From an uncultured Flavobacteriaceae bacterium (GTDB taxonomy: Bacteria; Bacteroidota; Bacteroidia; Flavobacteriales; Flavobacteriaceae), in NCBI GenBank assembly GCA_943788165.1, contig CALSPF010000002.1, positions 310,001 to 374,000 on the forward strand: a DNA stretch of 64,000 nt, written 5' to 3'. Shown here piece after piece: positions 37,298-46,766 of this stretch. Every line of letters starts with the position of its first letter. Within the stretch, counting starts at the first letter, position 1. The position numbers and the translations under genes are program-made. Under the pieces are notes generated by a model that worked only from the letters and a program-made list of their open reading frames with translations, was not told the DNA's origin and did no database searches.

Positions 37298-39640
37298 ATG
37301 AGCACAGTTGCCCTTGATTCAAATGATTTCCCCAAGTATCTTTTACTTATTCTTTATATAATAACAGGTTCATTATCCAATTTTGGGGCTATTGACATTT
37401 TGGCTCCGCAATGGATCTATCTGGGTGCAATAAATATAATAGCTTGTCTATACTTTCTTTTTTTTTCCCCTAAAGTCCTTGACACTGCATTTAGATCCCT
37501 TTTTAAGAGTGCCTTTATATACATTTACCTTTTTTACTTTATTTGGAATGCCTTATCTTATTTTTATGCGATTAATCCAGTTGAAACAATAATTAACCTC
37601 CCGCGTCTAGGTAACACTTTTTTTGCTATAGTTTTCTGTTTCTTTCTCATTTATAACTTACCTAATAAGTTCTATTTTATTAGCCGTCTTCTTCTCCTTT
37701 TTCTGGTTGCCGAGTTGGTTGCCTATTATAATGATTTTGCCAATGTATATCCTAAAGAGGGCCTTCGTGTAATTGCTATTAAAGGTTTTGCAGGAAATAA
37801 AAATATTACTGCTGCCTCAATTGCTTTTAAATTGCCTTTCGTTCTTTATTTACTTCACACTATACAGAAAAAATTTATTCGTTTTGGCCTAGTCCTTGTT
37901 CTTTTTTGTGGAGTATTGTCGGTATCTCTTATCGAAGCTAGAGCTGCCGTTTTAAGTTCACTACTTGTATTAGTTTCTTTCCTAGCTTTTCAGATATACC
38001 TAATAGTCTCTAAACAACTAACAACCAAAAGAGGACTATTAAGTATTGGGTTAACAGTTTTGCCCTATATGCTCGCTCTTTTCGTTAATGTTGGTATAAC
38101 CACCTCAGCAAAAAAAGGAGCGATCACAGATACTGTAGCTAGGATCTCATTTACGGAAGAATCTTCCAATGGTCGTTTTGATTATTGGGGAGATGCGCTG
38201 AACTATGTTAAAAAAAACCCATTGCTTGCGAGTGGTTTAGGAAATTGGAAAATTGCTTCTATATCTGAGGGAAAAGAACATATTAGCGGATATACTGTTC
38301 CTTATCACGCGCACAATGATTTTATTCATGTTTTTACCGAAACCGGAATATTAGGTGGATTGGCCTATTTAGCGATTTTTGGTACATTAACCTTTTATCT
38401 CATTTTGCTTCTTTATAAAAAATACAAATCGCAAGGGATACTCGAGCTACAATATTTCTTCTTATTACTACCTTTAGTTGTTTATGGTATAGATGCAGGA
38501 CTTAATTTTCCGGTGGCCAGACCATTAATGCAGTCCTCTTTTGCCATTTTTGCTGGTCTAGTATTAGGCCTTTATTTAGATACAAAATATCAAAATGAAA
38601 AAACAGCTAAGATTAATACTAAGAAACAGCGTTTTGTACTTTCCGTCATTCTTTTATTTTTAATTCCTGGTATATTCATACATGTCCTTTCTTTCAATTC
38701 TTTAAAGAAGCAAGGACCACTATTATATGAATTTAATAACGCTAAATTTAACCTCACCCGCGCACAGTTAGACGAGATATCTCATGATTTCCCCAATCTT
38801 ACTGAAACAGCCATGCCCATCAAGGCTATGAAAGCTCGCTATTACTATCTAAGTGGGAATAAACAAGAGGCCTATGAGATGATTGATGAAAGTATTAAAG
38901 ACAACCCACAAATATTTTTCAGCGAGAACTTAAAAGCTCAATACCTACTTCAGGATCAACAAATCGATAGCGCTTATGTGTTTGCTAAAAGAGCCTTTGA
39001 AGGTTTACCAAACAATATGCCACATTATGATATTTATATGCGGACACTGGTCATAAAAAAAGACTATCAAGGTATAGATGCTGCCTTTAACAGGGTTCAG
39101 CCCATTGCTGGCGATACCAAAACAGTATGGTTGATTTATATCCGTTCGTTGGCTCAAACCCGTTCTCTCGGAGATGCATTTGCCATGGATAAAGCAGCTC
39201 AAGCTTATGGTTTGTTCCCAGAGGACGAAACGATTTTCCTTCTGTATCGTATTTTGACTTATGGTCAACCTCGTATTGTTGAAGCAGAACAAATATATAA
39301 TCAGGCAAATCAGGCATACACAGCACTTGATTTTAGTCAAGCTGCTCAATTATTCAAACAAGCCTTTGATCTGGATCCACTTCAGCCAAACTATTGTCTG
39401 AATACAGGTTTGGCCTTTTATGAAGCAAAACAATTTGACAAAGCAATCAAATATTTTGATCTGTCAATAGCCTTAAAGAAAAATGATATTGTTGAGCGTG
39501 CACTACGTTATAAAGGGCTTTCATTGTATCAAAACGGTAGAGGACCTGAAGCATGCGCCGTATTTTTAAATCTAAAAAACAACTATCCGAAGCGCATGTA
39601 TCAGCAGGAATTTCAAAAATATTGTTTACGACAAAATTAA
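37298..39640 (+). CDS. O-antigen ligase/polymerase (Wzy_C) family membrane protein with C-terminal TPR region
   Basis: 780 aa polytopic; RFDYWGDALNYVKKNPLLASGLGNWKI...YHAHNDFIHVFTETGILGGLAYLAIFG; TPR-like C-terminus. Confidence 0.9.
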   Translation: MSTVALDSNDFPKYLLLILYIITGSLSNFGAIDILAPQWIYLGAINIIACLYFLFFSPKVLDTAFRSLFKSAFIYIYLFYFIWNALSYFYAINPVETIINLPRLGNTFFAIVFCFFLIYNLPNKFYFISRLLLLFLVAELVAYYNDFANVYPKEGLRVIAIKGFAGNKNITAASIAFKLPFVLYLLHTIQKKFIRFGLVLVLFCGVLSVSLIEARAAVLSSLLVLVSFLAFQIYLIVSKQLTTKRGLLSIGLTVLPYMLALFVNVGITTSAKKGAITDTVARISFTEESSNGRFDYWGDALNYVKKNPLLASGLGNWKIASISEGKEHISGYTVPYHAHNDFIHVFTETGILGGLAYLAIFGTLTFYLILLLYKKYKSQGILELQYFFLLLPLVVYGIDAGLNFPVARPLMQSSFAIFAGLVLGLYLDTKYQNEKTAKINTKKQRFVLSVILLFLIPGIFIHVLSFNSLKKQGPLLYEFNNAKFNLTRAQLDEISHDFPNLTETAMPIKAMKARYYYLSGNKQEAYEMIDESIKDNPQIFFSENLKAQYLLQDQQIDSAYVFAKRAFEGLPNNMPHYDIYMRTLVIKKDYQGIDAAFNRVQPIAGDTKTVWLIYIRSLAQTRSLGDAFAMDKAAQAYGLFPEDETIFLLYRILTYGQPRIVEAEQIYNQANQAYTALDFSQAAQLFKQAFDLDPLQPNYCLNTGLAFYEAKQFDKAIKYFDLSIALKKNDIVERALRYKGLSLYQNGRGPEACAVFLNLKNNYPKRMYQQEFQKYCLRQN

Positions 39641-39651
39641 GGAAGCGATAA

Positions 39652-41052
39652 ATGAGGGTTGATACTATATGTTGTATTGGTGCAGGCTATGTTGGCGGGC
39701 CTACTATGGCTGTAATTGCTCAGAAATGTCCATCAATAAAGGTTATTGTTGTTGATCAAAACCCTGAACGAATTGCCTCATGGAATAGTGAAGACTTAGA
39801 TTTACTTCCTGTGTATGAGCCAGGTTTAAAAGGGATAATTGCCAATACACGAAATAAAAATCTCTTTTTTTCATCTCAGATTGATGAAGCCATCAATGCG
39901 TCACAAATGATTTTCATGGCCGTTAACACTCCCACCAAAACAACTGGTGAAGGAGCTGGGATGGAAGCTGATCTTATCCATTTAGAAAGTTGTGCCAGAA
40001 GGATAGCTAAGGTAGCAACAACGAATAAAATAGTAATTGAAAAATCAACTCTTCCTGTTCGTACTGCGGAAAAAATAAAAGAAGTCTTAGCAGAAAATAA
40101 GAATGATGTTCAATTCGAAGTACTGTCTAATCCAGAATTTTTAGCCGAAGGAACCGCCATTCAAGACCTTTTTAAGTCGGATCGCGTACTTGTAGGGGGA
40201 GATGCTACAGAATCTGGTAAAGCGGCAGTAGCGGCCTTGGTTTCGATTTATGAGAACTGGATTCCACGGGAAAAAATATTGACCACCAATGTTTGGTCAG
40301 CAGAATTATCAAAGCTAGCTTCTAATGCAATGTTGGCTCAACGCATTTCATCTATTAATAGTTTTTCTGCCTTGTGTGAACAAACAGGGGCTTCTATTCA
40401 AGAAGTGGCCAAAGCAATTGGGATGGATCACCGCATAGGTGATAAATTTTTAAATGCCTCTGTAGGTTTTGGAGGAAGCTGTTTCCAAAAAGACTTACTG
40501 AACTTGATTTATTTATGTAAAAAGTTTGATTTACCAGAAGTTGCTGATTATTGGCATCAAGTTGTAAAAATCAATGATTACCAAAAAAATCGATTTGCGA
40601 CAAAAATCAGTACACATTTTGGCGATTACTTGTTGGAAAAATCCATAACCATGCTTGGCTGGGCTTTTAAGAAAAACACCAATGACAGTAGAGAGTCAGC
40701 GGCAATTTACATTGCTGCTAAATTACTAGAGCAAGGAGCTCAGCTTCATTTGTTCGATCCAATGGTCACTGAAGAGCGAATCATAAGAGATCTAAGCACC
40801 CTTTTTGAAAACAAAGGCAATAATAAAGAAGAAGTAACAAAATTACTTGATAAAATAAAGGTACATACGACTATTGATGCAGCCCTAAATACTTCAGACG
40901 CAACTGCGATTGTAACAGAGTGGGAGGAATTTAAGGCATTTGATTGGACTTTGTTTTTAAAAACAAAGTCTATCGACTATCCAATATTTGATGGAAGAAA
41001 CCTTTTAAACAAAGGGGTTTGTGCGAATTATTATGCAGTAGGAAACGCCTAA
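39652..41052 (+). CDS. ugd: UDP-glucose 6-dehydrogenase (nucleotide-sugar dehydrogenase)
   Basis: CCIGAGYVGGPTMAVIAQKCP, VNTPTKTTGEGAGMEADL, SNPEFLAEGTAIQDLFKSDRVLVGG, ASVGFGGSCFQKDLLNL. Confidence 0.95.
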   Translation: MRVDTICCIGAGYVGGPTMAVIAQKCPSIKVIVVDQNPERIASWNSEDLDLLPVYEPGLKGIIANTRNKNLFFSSQIDEAINASQMIFMAVNTPTKTTGEGAGMEADLIHLESCARRIAKVATTNKIVIEKSTLPVRTAEKIKEVLAENKNDVQFEVLSNPEFLAEGTAIQDLFKSDRVLVGGDATESGKAAVAALVSIYENWIPREKILTTNVWSAELSKLASNAMLAQRISSINSFSALCEQTGASIQEVAKAIGMDHRIGDKFLNASVGFGGSCFQKDLLNLIYLCKKFDLPEVADYWHQVVKINDYQKNRFATKISTHFGDYLLEKSITMLGWAFKKNTNDSRESAAIYIAAKLLEQGAQLHLFDPMVTEERIIRDLSTLFENKGNNKEEVTKLLDKIKVHTTIDAALNTSDATAIVTEWEEFKAFDWTLFLKTKSIDYPIFDGRNLLNKGVCANYYAVGNA

Positions 41053-41129
41053 TACTTAAAATAAAGTAATAAAAGTGCTCGTTATTGAAAATTATTAAGT
41101 ACTTTTGGTACTAGATAAAATTAATAATA

Positions 41130-41639
41130 GTGCTTAACCAGTTGATAACCTCGAAAACCCGTTTACGCCTGCTGATAAAATTTTTTATCAGTCAGGCGAA
41201 TCGAGGCTATTTAAACGGTCTAGCAACCGAGTTCAATGAATCCACCAATTCGATTCGAAAAGAACTCAACCATCTTTCAGAAGCAGGTTATTTAGAAAAA
41301 TATAAAGACAACAATAAAGTTGGATACAAAGCCAATATTAATCACCCTATGTTTGAGATACTACAAAAGGTAGTATTTAAGCATTTAGGGTTAGAAGATA
41401 TAGTAGAACACGTTTTAGCGCAAATTGGCGATGTTCAACAAATCCATCTAATTGGCGATTATGCCAAAGGATTGGATTCTGGAAACATTGAAGTAATGTT
41501 AATTGGAGACCAACTCAATACTACTTACATTACTAATTTAGAAGAAAAAATAGAATCACTAATCGACCGAAAGGTTCAATTTATTATCAGTAATCGTAAA
41601 TCGACTGGACAAGAATCAATTTTATTGTTTCAGCGTTAA
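41130..41639 (+). CDS. Winged-helix (ArsR-like) regulator with C-terminal nucleotidyltransferase-like domain
   Basis: NGLATEFNESTNSIRKELNHLSEAGYLEKY wHTH; IHLIGDYAKGLDSGNIEVMLIGD nucleotidyltransferase-like segment. Confidence 0.7.
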   Translation: MLNQLITSKTRLRLLIKFFISQANRGYLNGLATEFNESTNSIRKELNHLSEAGYLEKYKDNNKVGYKANINHPMFEILQKVVFKHLGLEDIVEHVLAQIGDVQQIHLIGDYAKGLDSGNIEVMLIGDQLNTTYITNLEEKIESLIDRKVQFIISNRKSTGQESILLFQR

Positions 41640-41647
41640 TCTATCTT

Positions 41648-42646
41648 ATGTTATCAAATAGTACCATACTTATCACAGGGGGAACAGGTTCTTTTGGAAA
41701 GAAGTTTGTTCGCATGACACTTGATCGTTACAATCCAAAAGCCATTATTATTTATTCGAGAGATGAAATGAAACAATGGGATATGGCGGAGAAATATCGT
41801 GATGATCAACGTGTAAAATTCATCATTGGAGATGTTCGCGACCGTGATCGTTTATCTCGCTCTCTCGATGGAGTGGATTATGTTGTTCATGCTGCAGCTA
41901 CGAAAATCGTCCCTACAGCAGAATACAATCCATTTGAATGCGTGAAGACAAATATAAACGGTGCGATGAATGTCATTGATGCCTGTACAGATAAGAAAAT
42001 CAAAAAAGCTGTAGCGCTTTCAACGGACAAAGCAAGCAATCCGATTAATCTTTATGGAGCAACCAAGTTAGCTTCCGACAAATTATTTGTTGCAGGAAGC
42101 TCGCACCTTAATTTAGATAAAACACAATTTTCTGTTGTACGCTATGGGAATGTAATGGGATCAAGAGGGTCGGTAATTCCTTTCTTCCTAACCAAAAAAA
42201 ATGAAGGGGTTTTACCCATTACAGATGATCGCATGACCCGTTTTATGATTTCTTTAGAAGAAGGAGTGAAATTGGTATGGCATGCTTTTGAAGACATGCT
42301 TGGAGGAGAGATTTATGTAAAAAAAATCCCTTCAATGAATATTACTGATATAGCAAAAGCTGTAGCTCCAGAAGCTGAGCAAAAAATTATTGGTATCCGC
42401 CCTGGAGAAAAATTACACGAGCAGATGATTGGGGTTGAAGATGCACCCCATACTTTCGAATATAAAGAACATTTTAAAATCCTTCCTGCAATCCATAATT
42501 GGTCGAAAGACCCTAACCGTATTAAAGATGGGGAAAAAGTCCCAGAAAACTTTCTATATAGTTCTGACAACAATAAAGAATGGATGAATGCTGATGAACT
42601 GGCCGAATGGATTGAGAAAAATAAAGATAAAATTGGATTGATTTAG
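41648..42646 (+). CDS. pseB: UDP-N-acetylglucosamine 4,6-dehydratase (inverting)
   Basis: ILITGGTGSFGKKFVRMTLDRYNPKAIIIYSRDEMKQWDMAEKY, AATKIVPTAEYNPFECVKTNINGA. Confidence 0.95.
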   Translation: MLSNSTILITGGTGSFGKKFVRMTLDRYNPKAIIIYSRDEMKQWDMAEKYRDDQRVKFIIGDVRDRDRLSRSLDGVDYVVHAAATKIVPTAEYNPFECVKTNINGAMNVIDACTDKKIKKAVALSTDKASNPINLYGATKLASDKLFVAGSSHLNLDKTQFSVVRYGNVMGSRGSVIPFFLTKKNEGVLPITDDRMTRFMISLEEGVKLVWHAFEDMLGGEIYVKKIPSMNITDIAKAVAPEAEQKIIGIRPGEKLHEQMIGVEDAPHTFEYKEHFKILPAIHNWSKDPNRIKDGEKVPENFLYSSDNNKEWMNADELAEWIEKNKDKIGLI

Positions 42647-42647
42647 A

Positions 42648-44714
42648 ATGAAAACTATTGTATTTACTGGTGGATCAAGTTTACTAGCACAAAGTTGGAT
42701 TAGACAGGAACAACCCCATTACAATTATATTCTCGGATTACATGAAAGGCAGCTTGACCAAAAACGATTCAACACGATTGTTTTTGATTATGAGAATCCC
42801 GACCAATTATCGTCACAACTACGAAAGATAAAAGCCGATATTGTCATAAATTGTATTGGTTTAACAAGTGTCGAAGCTTGTGAAGAGCAACCTGAATTAG
42901 CGGCTAAAATAAACGTTGAATTATCCAAAAACATTGCTTTGGCATGTGCTGAAAGCAGTGTAAAATTAGTTCATATTTCTACAGATCATCTGTTTGATGG
43001 AACACACCCATTTGCTGCTGAAACTGAACCTAAGTCTCCTGTAAACTTATACGGAAAGACAAAAGGCGAAGGCGAAGATGTCGTCTTAAAAAACAATCCA
43101 TCGGCATTATTGATTCGCACGAATTTTTTTGGCTGGGGACCGGAATATAAAGCCTCTTTTTCAGACAAAATTTTAAGAAATTTAGAAAGTGGACAAATCT
43201 CGAAACTATTTCAAGACGTCTATTATACTCCAATCTCAGTTGGAACAATGCGTAATGCAATTGAAATCCTCTTAGAACAAAACGCTAAAGGAATGTTCAA
43301 TGTTGTGTCAAATGAACGCATTTCAAAGTATCAGTTTGGGATCATGTTAGCCACTGTTTTTGGCTACCCTACTCAGTTAATTGAGCCCATAAGTATAGAT
43401 GAAATGACGGATTTAACAGCTCGTCCAAAAGACATGAGCCTGAGTAATCATAAGTTAAGTGTTCACCTCAATGAACCTGTTTCTTCGCTAGAACGTCAAC
43501 TAAACGATCTGAAAGCCGAAGGTAGACAATTGCAACAACGTTTGGTTATTCCCTACGGTAGGCAAGATGTATCTGAAAAAGACATCCAAGCTGTGGTCAA
43601 TGTATTGCGATCAGATTATATAACGCAAGGACCAACCATACAGAAATTTGAGCGACGTGTTGCAGAATATAGCGGAGCAAAGCATGCTTATGCTTGCAAT
43701 AGCGCAACAAGTGCTTTACATATTGCTTGTCTTGCTTTAGGGGTGACAAAAGGAGATTTAGTATGGACCAGTCCAATCTCTTTTGTAGCCTCTTCAAACT
43801 GTGCGCTGTATTGTAATTCCGATGTTGATTTTGTAGACATAGACCCCATTAGCTATAATATGTCGCCGCAGGCTTTGGAGAAGAAATTAATCGAAGCTAA
43901 AGGTAAAGGGAAATTACCCAAAGTGGTTATTCCTGTGCATTTATCTGGGCAAAGTTGCGAGATGGACAAAATTCATGCATTGAGTAAAATCTATGGATTT
44001 AAGATTATCGAAGATGCCTCACATGCAATTGGAGGAACATATAAAGGAAAGCCGGTCGGTAATTGTGAATACAGCGATATAGCTGTTTTTAGTTTCCACC
44101 CAGTCAAAATAATTACAACCTGTGAAGGTGGGATGTGTCTCACGAACGACTCCGAACTATCAAATCTTTTAGGAAGATATCGAAGTCATGGAATTACACG
44201 CCAGGCTTCTGAAATGAGTAAGACACCCGATGGGCCGTGGTATTACGAACAATTAAACCTTGGGTTAAATTACCGTATGAATGATGTACAAGCAGCTCTA
44301 GGCCTGAGTCAAATGGATCGTTTAGATGAATTTATTGAAAAGCGCAGAGCGATCGTAAAACGCTATGATGAATTATTGAGTAACTCAATTGTACAAACTC
44401 CTAAACAACATAAAGACACTAATTCTTCTTGGCATTTATACATTATACGTTTAAAGAAAAACACCCACGTTACACATCGACAATTGTTTGAACAATTTAG
44501 GGCTGCTGGGGTATTGGTCAATATTCATTATATCCCGATTTATCGACAACCCTATTACCAAGAATTGGGCTTTACAAGCAAAGGCTTTGAAGAAGCAGAA
44601 AAATATTACGAAGAAGCAATCAGTATTCCAATTTTTCCAGGCCTCACAATTGAAGAACAAGACAAGGTAGTTTCATTGATTGAACAACCTGTAGGATTTC
44701 AAAATTTGTTTTAG
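42648..44714 (+). CDS. pseC: Fusion: RmlD-like sugar reductase domain + PseC-type UDP-4-keto-6-deoxy-AltNAc aminotransferase
   Basis: 688 aa; residues 1-~290 GGSSLLAQSWIRQ...CIGLTSVEACEEQPELAAKIN...STDHLFDGTHPF; then IPYGRQDVSEKDIQAVVNVLRSDYITQGPTIQKFE...FSFHPVKIITTCEGGM...LNYRMNDVQAALGLSQM. Confidence 0.9.
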   Translation: MKTIVFTGGSSLLAQSWIRQEQPHYNYILGLHERQLDQKRFNTIVFDYENPDQLSSQLRKIKADIVINCIGLTSVEACEEQPELAAKINVELSKNIALACAESSVKLVHISTDHLFDGTHPFAAETEPKSPVNLYGKTKGEGEDVVLKNNPSALLIRTNFFGWGPEYKASFSDKILRNLESGQISKLFQDVYYTPISVGTMRNAIEILLEQNAKGMFNVVSNERISKYQFGIMLATVFGYPTQLIEPISIDEMTDLTARPKDMSLSNHKLSVHLNEPVSSLERQLNDLKAEGRQLQQRLVIPYGRQDVSEKDIQAVVNVLRSDYITQGPTIQKFERRVAEYSGAKHAYACNSATSALHIACLALGVTKGDLVWTSPISFVASSNCALYCNSDVDFVDIDPISYNMSPQALEKKLIEAKGKGKLPKVVIPVHLSGQSCEMDKIHALSKIYGFKIIEDASHAIGGTYKGKPVGNCEYSDIAVFSFHPVKIITTCEGGMCLTNDSELSNLLGRYRSHGITRQASEMSKTPDGPWYYEQLNLGLNYRMNDVQAALGLSQMDRLDEFIEKRRAIVKRYDELLSNSIVQTPKQHKDTNSSWHLYIIRLKKNTHVTHRQLFEQFRAAGVLVNIHYIPIYRQPYYQELGFTSKGFEEAEKYYEEAISIPIFPGLTIEEQDKVVSLIEQPVGFQNLF

Positions 44715-45272
44715 ATGAGAGAATTGTTAAAACAGTACAGTGATTTACCCATTTTAGAATCAGAGCGATTGATTTTAAAGCCATTGTCGTTAAAATTCTT
44801 ATCGGAAAAATATGTAAGCTGGATGAATGACGAAGAAGTAATTCGTTATCTGGAATCAGGAGGGAATTACACCAAAGCTAAACTGGAACACTATCTATCT
44901 GAAGTAGAAATGAACCCCAAATATTTCTGGGCTATTGTAGTAAAAGAGTCGGGTGAACATATTGGAAACATCAAAATTGATCCTATTGATCCCATTCATC
45001 AACATGGAGAATATGGGATTATGATTGGAGATCGAAACGCATGGGGAAAAGGTATTGCAAGGGAGGCTTCTTCTTTGGTGATTGATTTTTGTTTTATGGA
45101 ATTAAATCTTCGAAAAATAAACCTTGGCTTACTAGCAACCAATAGTGCCGCAATTAAATTATACGAAAAATTAGGTTTCGAACAAGAGGCCTATTTTAAA
45201 GCACATGTTGATCACAAGGGTGAATTTGTGGATACTCTTCGGATGGCAATTTTTAATACCGCTATAAAATGA
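44715..45272 (+). CDS. GNAT N-acetyltransferase (RimJ/RimL-like; candidate sugar N-acyltransferase)
   Basis: ILESERLILKPLS, GEYGIMIGDRNAWGKGIAREASSLVIDFCF, NSAAIKLYEKLGFEQEAYFKAH. Confidence 0.88.
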   Translation: MRELLKQYSDLPILESERLILKPLSLKFLSEKYVSWMNDEEVIRYLESGGNYTKAKLEHYLSEVEMNPKYFWAIVVKESGEHIGNIKIDPIDPIHQHGEYGIMIGDRNAWGKGIAREASSLVIDFCFMELNLRKINLGLLATNSAAIKLYEKLGFEQEAYFKAHVDHKGEFVDTLRMAIFNTAIK

Positions 45273-46105
45273 AAATTGCTCTAGGTACTGTTCAGTGGGG
45301 TTTGAATTATGGGATTTCTAATAAAAGAGGAATTCCATCCGAACTGGAGCTTGATAAAATATTTGCTACGGCCAGTGCTAACGGGATCAATTTATTAGAT
45401 ACTGCTACATCCTATGGGGAAGCAGAAAGTAGAATTGGCAATCGATCAAGCGGTAAATTTAGAATTGTAACAAAAATAGGATCGATCAGTAAAGATAATT
45501 CTGTTGAACAACAAGTGAAAAAGTCACTGGAGAATTTAAAAACAACCTCTCTTTATGGTTGTCTTTTTCACAATGTAAATGAACTGCTAGAAACGCCCTC
45601 TATGTGGGGAGAAATGCAGGGTCAAAAAAAAGAAGGACGTATTGAAAAAGTAGGTTATTCATTATATCACACAGAAGAATTAGAAAGGTTACTTCAGTTA
45701 AATTTTATACCCGATTTGATTCAAATTCCTTTTAACCTCATTGATCAAAGATTTGAACCTTACTTCAAACAATTAAGTGAAATGAAGATTGAAATTCATG
45801 TTCGGTCCATTTTTTTACAAGGACTACTTCTGAATTTTGAAATGATGGAACAAGATAAATTCCTGGAATGGAGCCCAATTTGGAAGAAATATAAAGATTG
45901 GTTGAATGAGACAAATTTAACTCCCCTTGAGGCATGTATATGCCATGCTGAACACCATAAAGAAATTACAAATATTATCTTAGGTGTTGAGCAACTATCT
46001 CAATTAAAAGAAATCATTTTAGCTAGTAAAAAGAAAAGTATTGAGGCTCCAAAAGCATTTATTTCTACAGATCAAAAATTAATAAATCCCTTATCATGGC
46101 TTTAA
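45269..46105 (+). CDS. Aldo/keto reductase
   Basis: LGTVQWGLNYGISN...GINLLDTATSYGEAESRIG...GCLFHN...KVGYSLYH. Confidence 0.88.
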   Translation: MKIALGTVQWGLNYGISNKRGIPSELELDKIFATASANGINLLDTATSYGEAESRIGNRSSGKFRIVTKIGSISKDNSVEQQVKKSLENLKTTSLYGCLFHNVNELLETPSMWGEMQGQKKEGRIEKVGYSLYHTEELERLLQLNFIPDLIQIPFNLIDQRFEPYFKQLSEMKIEIHVRSIFLQGLLLNFEMMEQDKFLEWSPIWKKYKDWLNETNLTPLEACICHAEHHKEITNIILGVEQLSQLKEIILASKKKSIEAPKAFISTDQKLINPLSWL

Positions 46106-46764
46106 TTAAAGAAAACTGTTTCAATCATTATATAGATGAAATTAATACCGAACGAAAACGTAGATTACTTGGGACAAAAATAGTTGACACAAGAGCCAGT
46201 TATTTATGGGAAGAAGCATTAAAAATCGTTAATGAAAATGAAAAGCAGCAACTGATTGATGCATTTAATTTTGCAAAAACGGTAGAGTATGACCACCCTG
46301 GGTTATCATCAGAAATATATTTTGCACATCCTCTTCGAGTGGCAGCACTTGCAATTTTATTTTCAAATGAGAATCCAGTAGAAGCAGGAATAGTAGGTTT
46401 ATTACACAATGTTTTTGAAGTTTCCACAATATCTTCAGAGGTTATAGATCAACGGTTTGGTAAAGAGGTAACATTTATGATTACTACTCTAACAGTTGAT
46501 AGGGCTATTCAATGGGATTTGTTTTACAAAAAAAAATACTACACAAGTATTAATAACTTATCTGAAAATGCTAGAAAAGTCAAAGTAATTGACAAGTTTG
46601 ATAATCTATTTGTTTTAGGATTAAATCCAGATGCTGCAGTTAGGTCAAAATACCTTGATGAAATAAAAGTACATATTGTGCCTATTGTAATTAAAGACCT
46701 GCCCTTTATGTCAGATTATTTTTTAAGTTTAATTGATAATTGTGAAAAAATAGGAAAATTATAA
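46096..46764 (+). CDS. SpoT/RelA-like HD-domain protein lacking canonical HD/ED residues
   Basis: AHPLRVAALAILFSNENPVEAGIVGLLHNVFEVS...FGKEVTFMITTLTVDRA...KVKVIDKFDNLFVL aligns with the SpoT HD fold (HPLxVA...LLHDVVEDT...LVKLADRLHNMRTL). Confidence 0.75.
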   Translation: MALIKENCFNHYIDEINTERKRRLLGTKIVDTRASYLWEEALKIVNENEKQQLIDAFNFAKTVEYDHPGLSSEIYFAHPLRVAALAILFSNENPVEAGIVGLLHNVFEVSTISSEVIDQRFGKEVTFMITTLTVDRAIQWDLFYKKKYYTSINNLSENARKVKVIDKFDNLFVLGLNPDAAVRSKYLDEIKVHIVPIVIKDLPFMSDYFLSLIDNCEKIGKL

Positions 46765-46766
46765 AG

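Noticed and set aside
41053-41130. Short palindrome AGTAC-TTTTG-GTACT as an operator
   Set aside because: Only a 5-bp stem in AT-rich DNA, too weak to claim.
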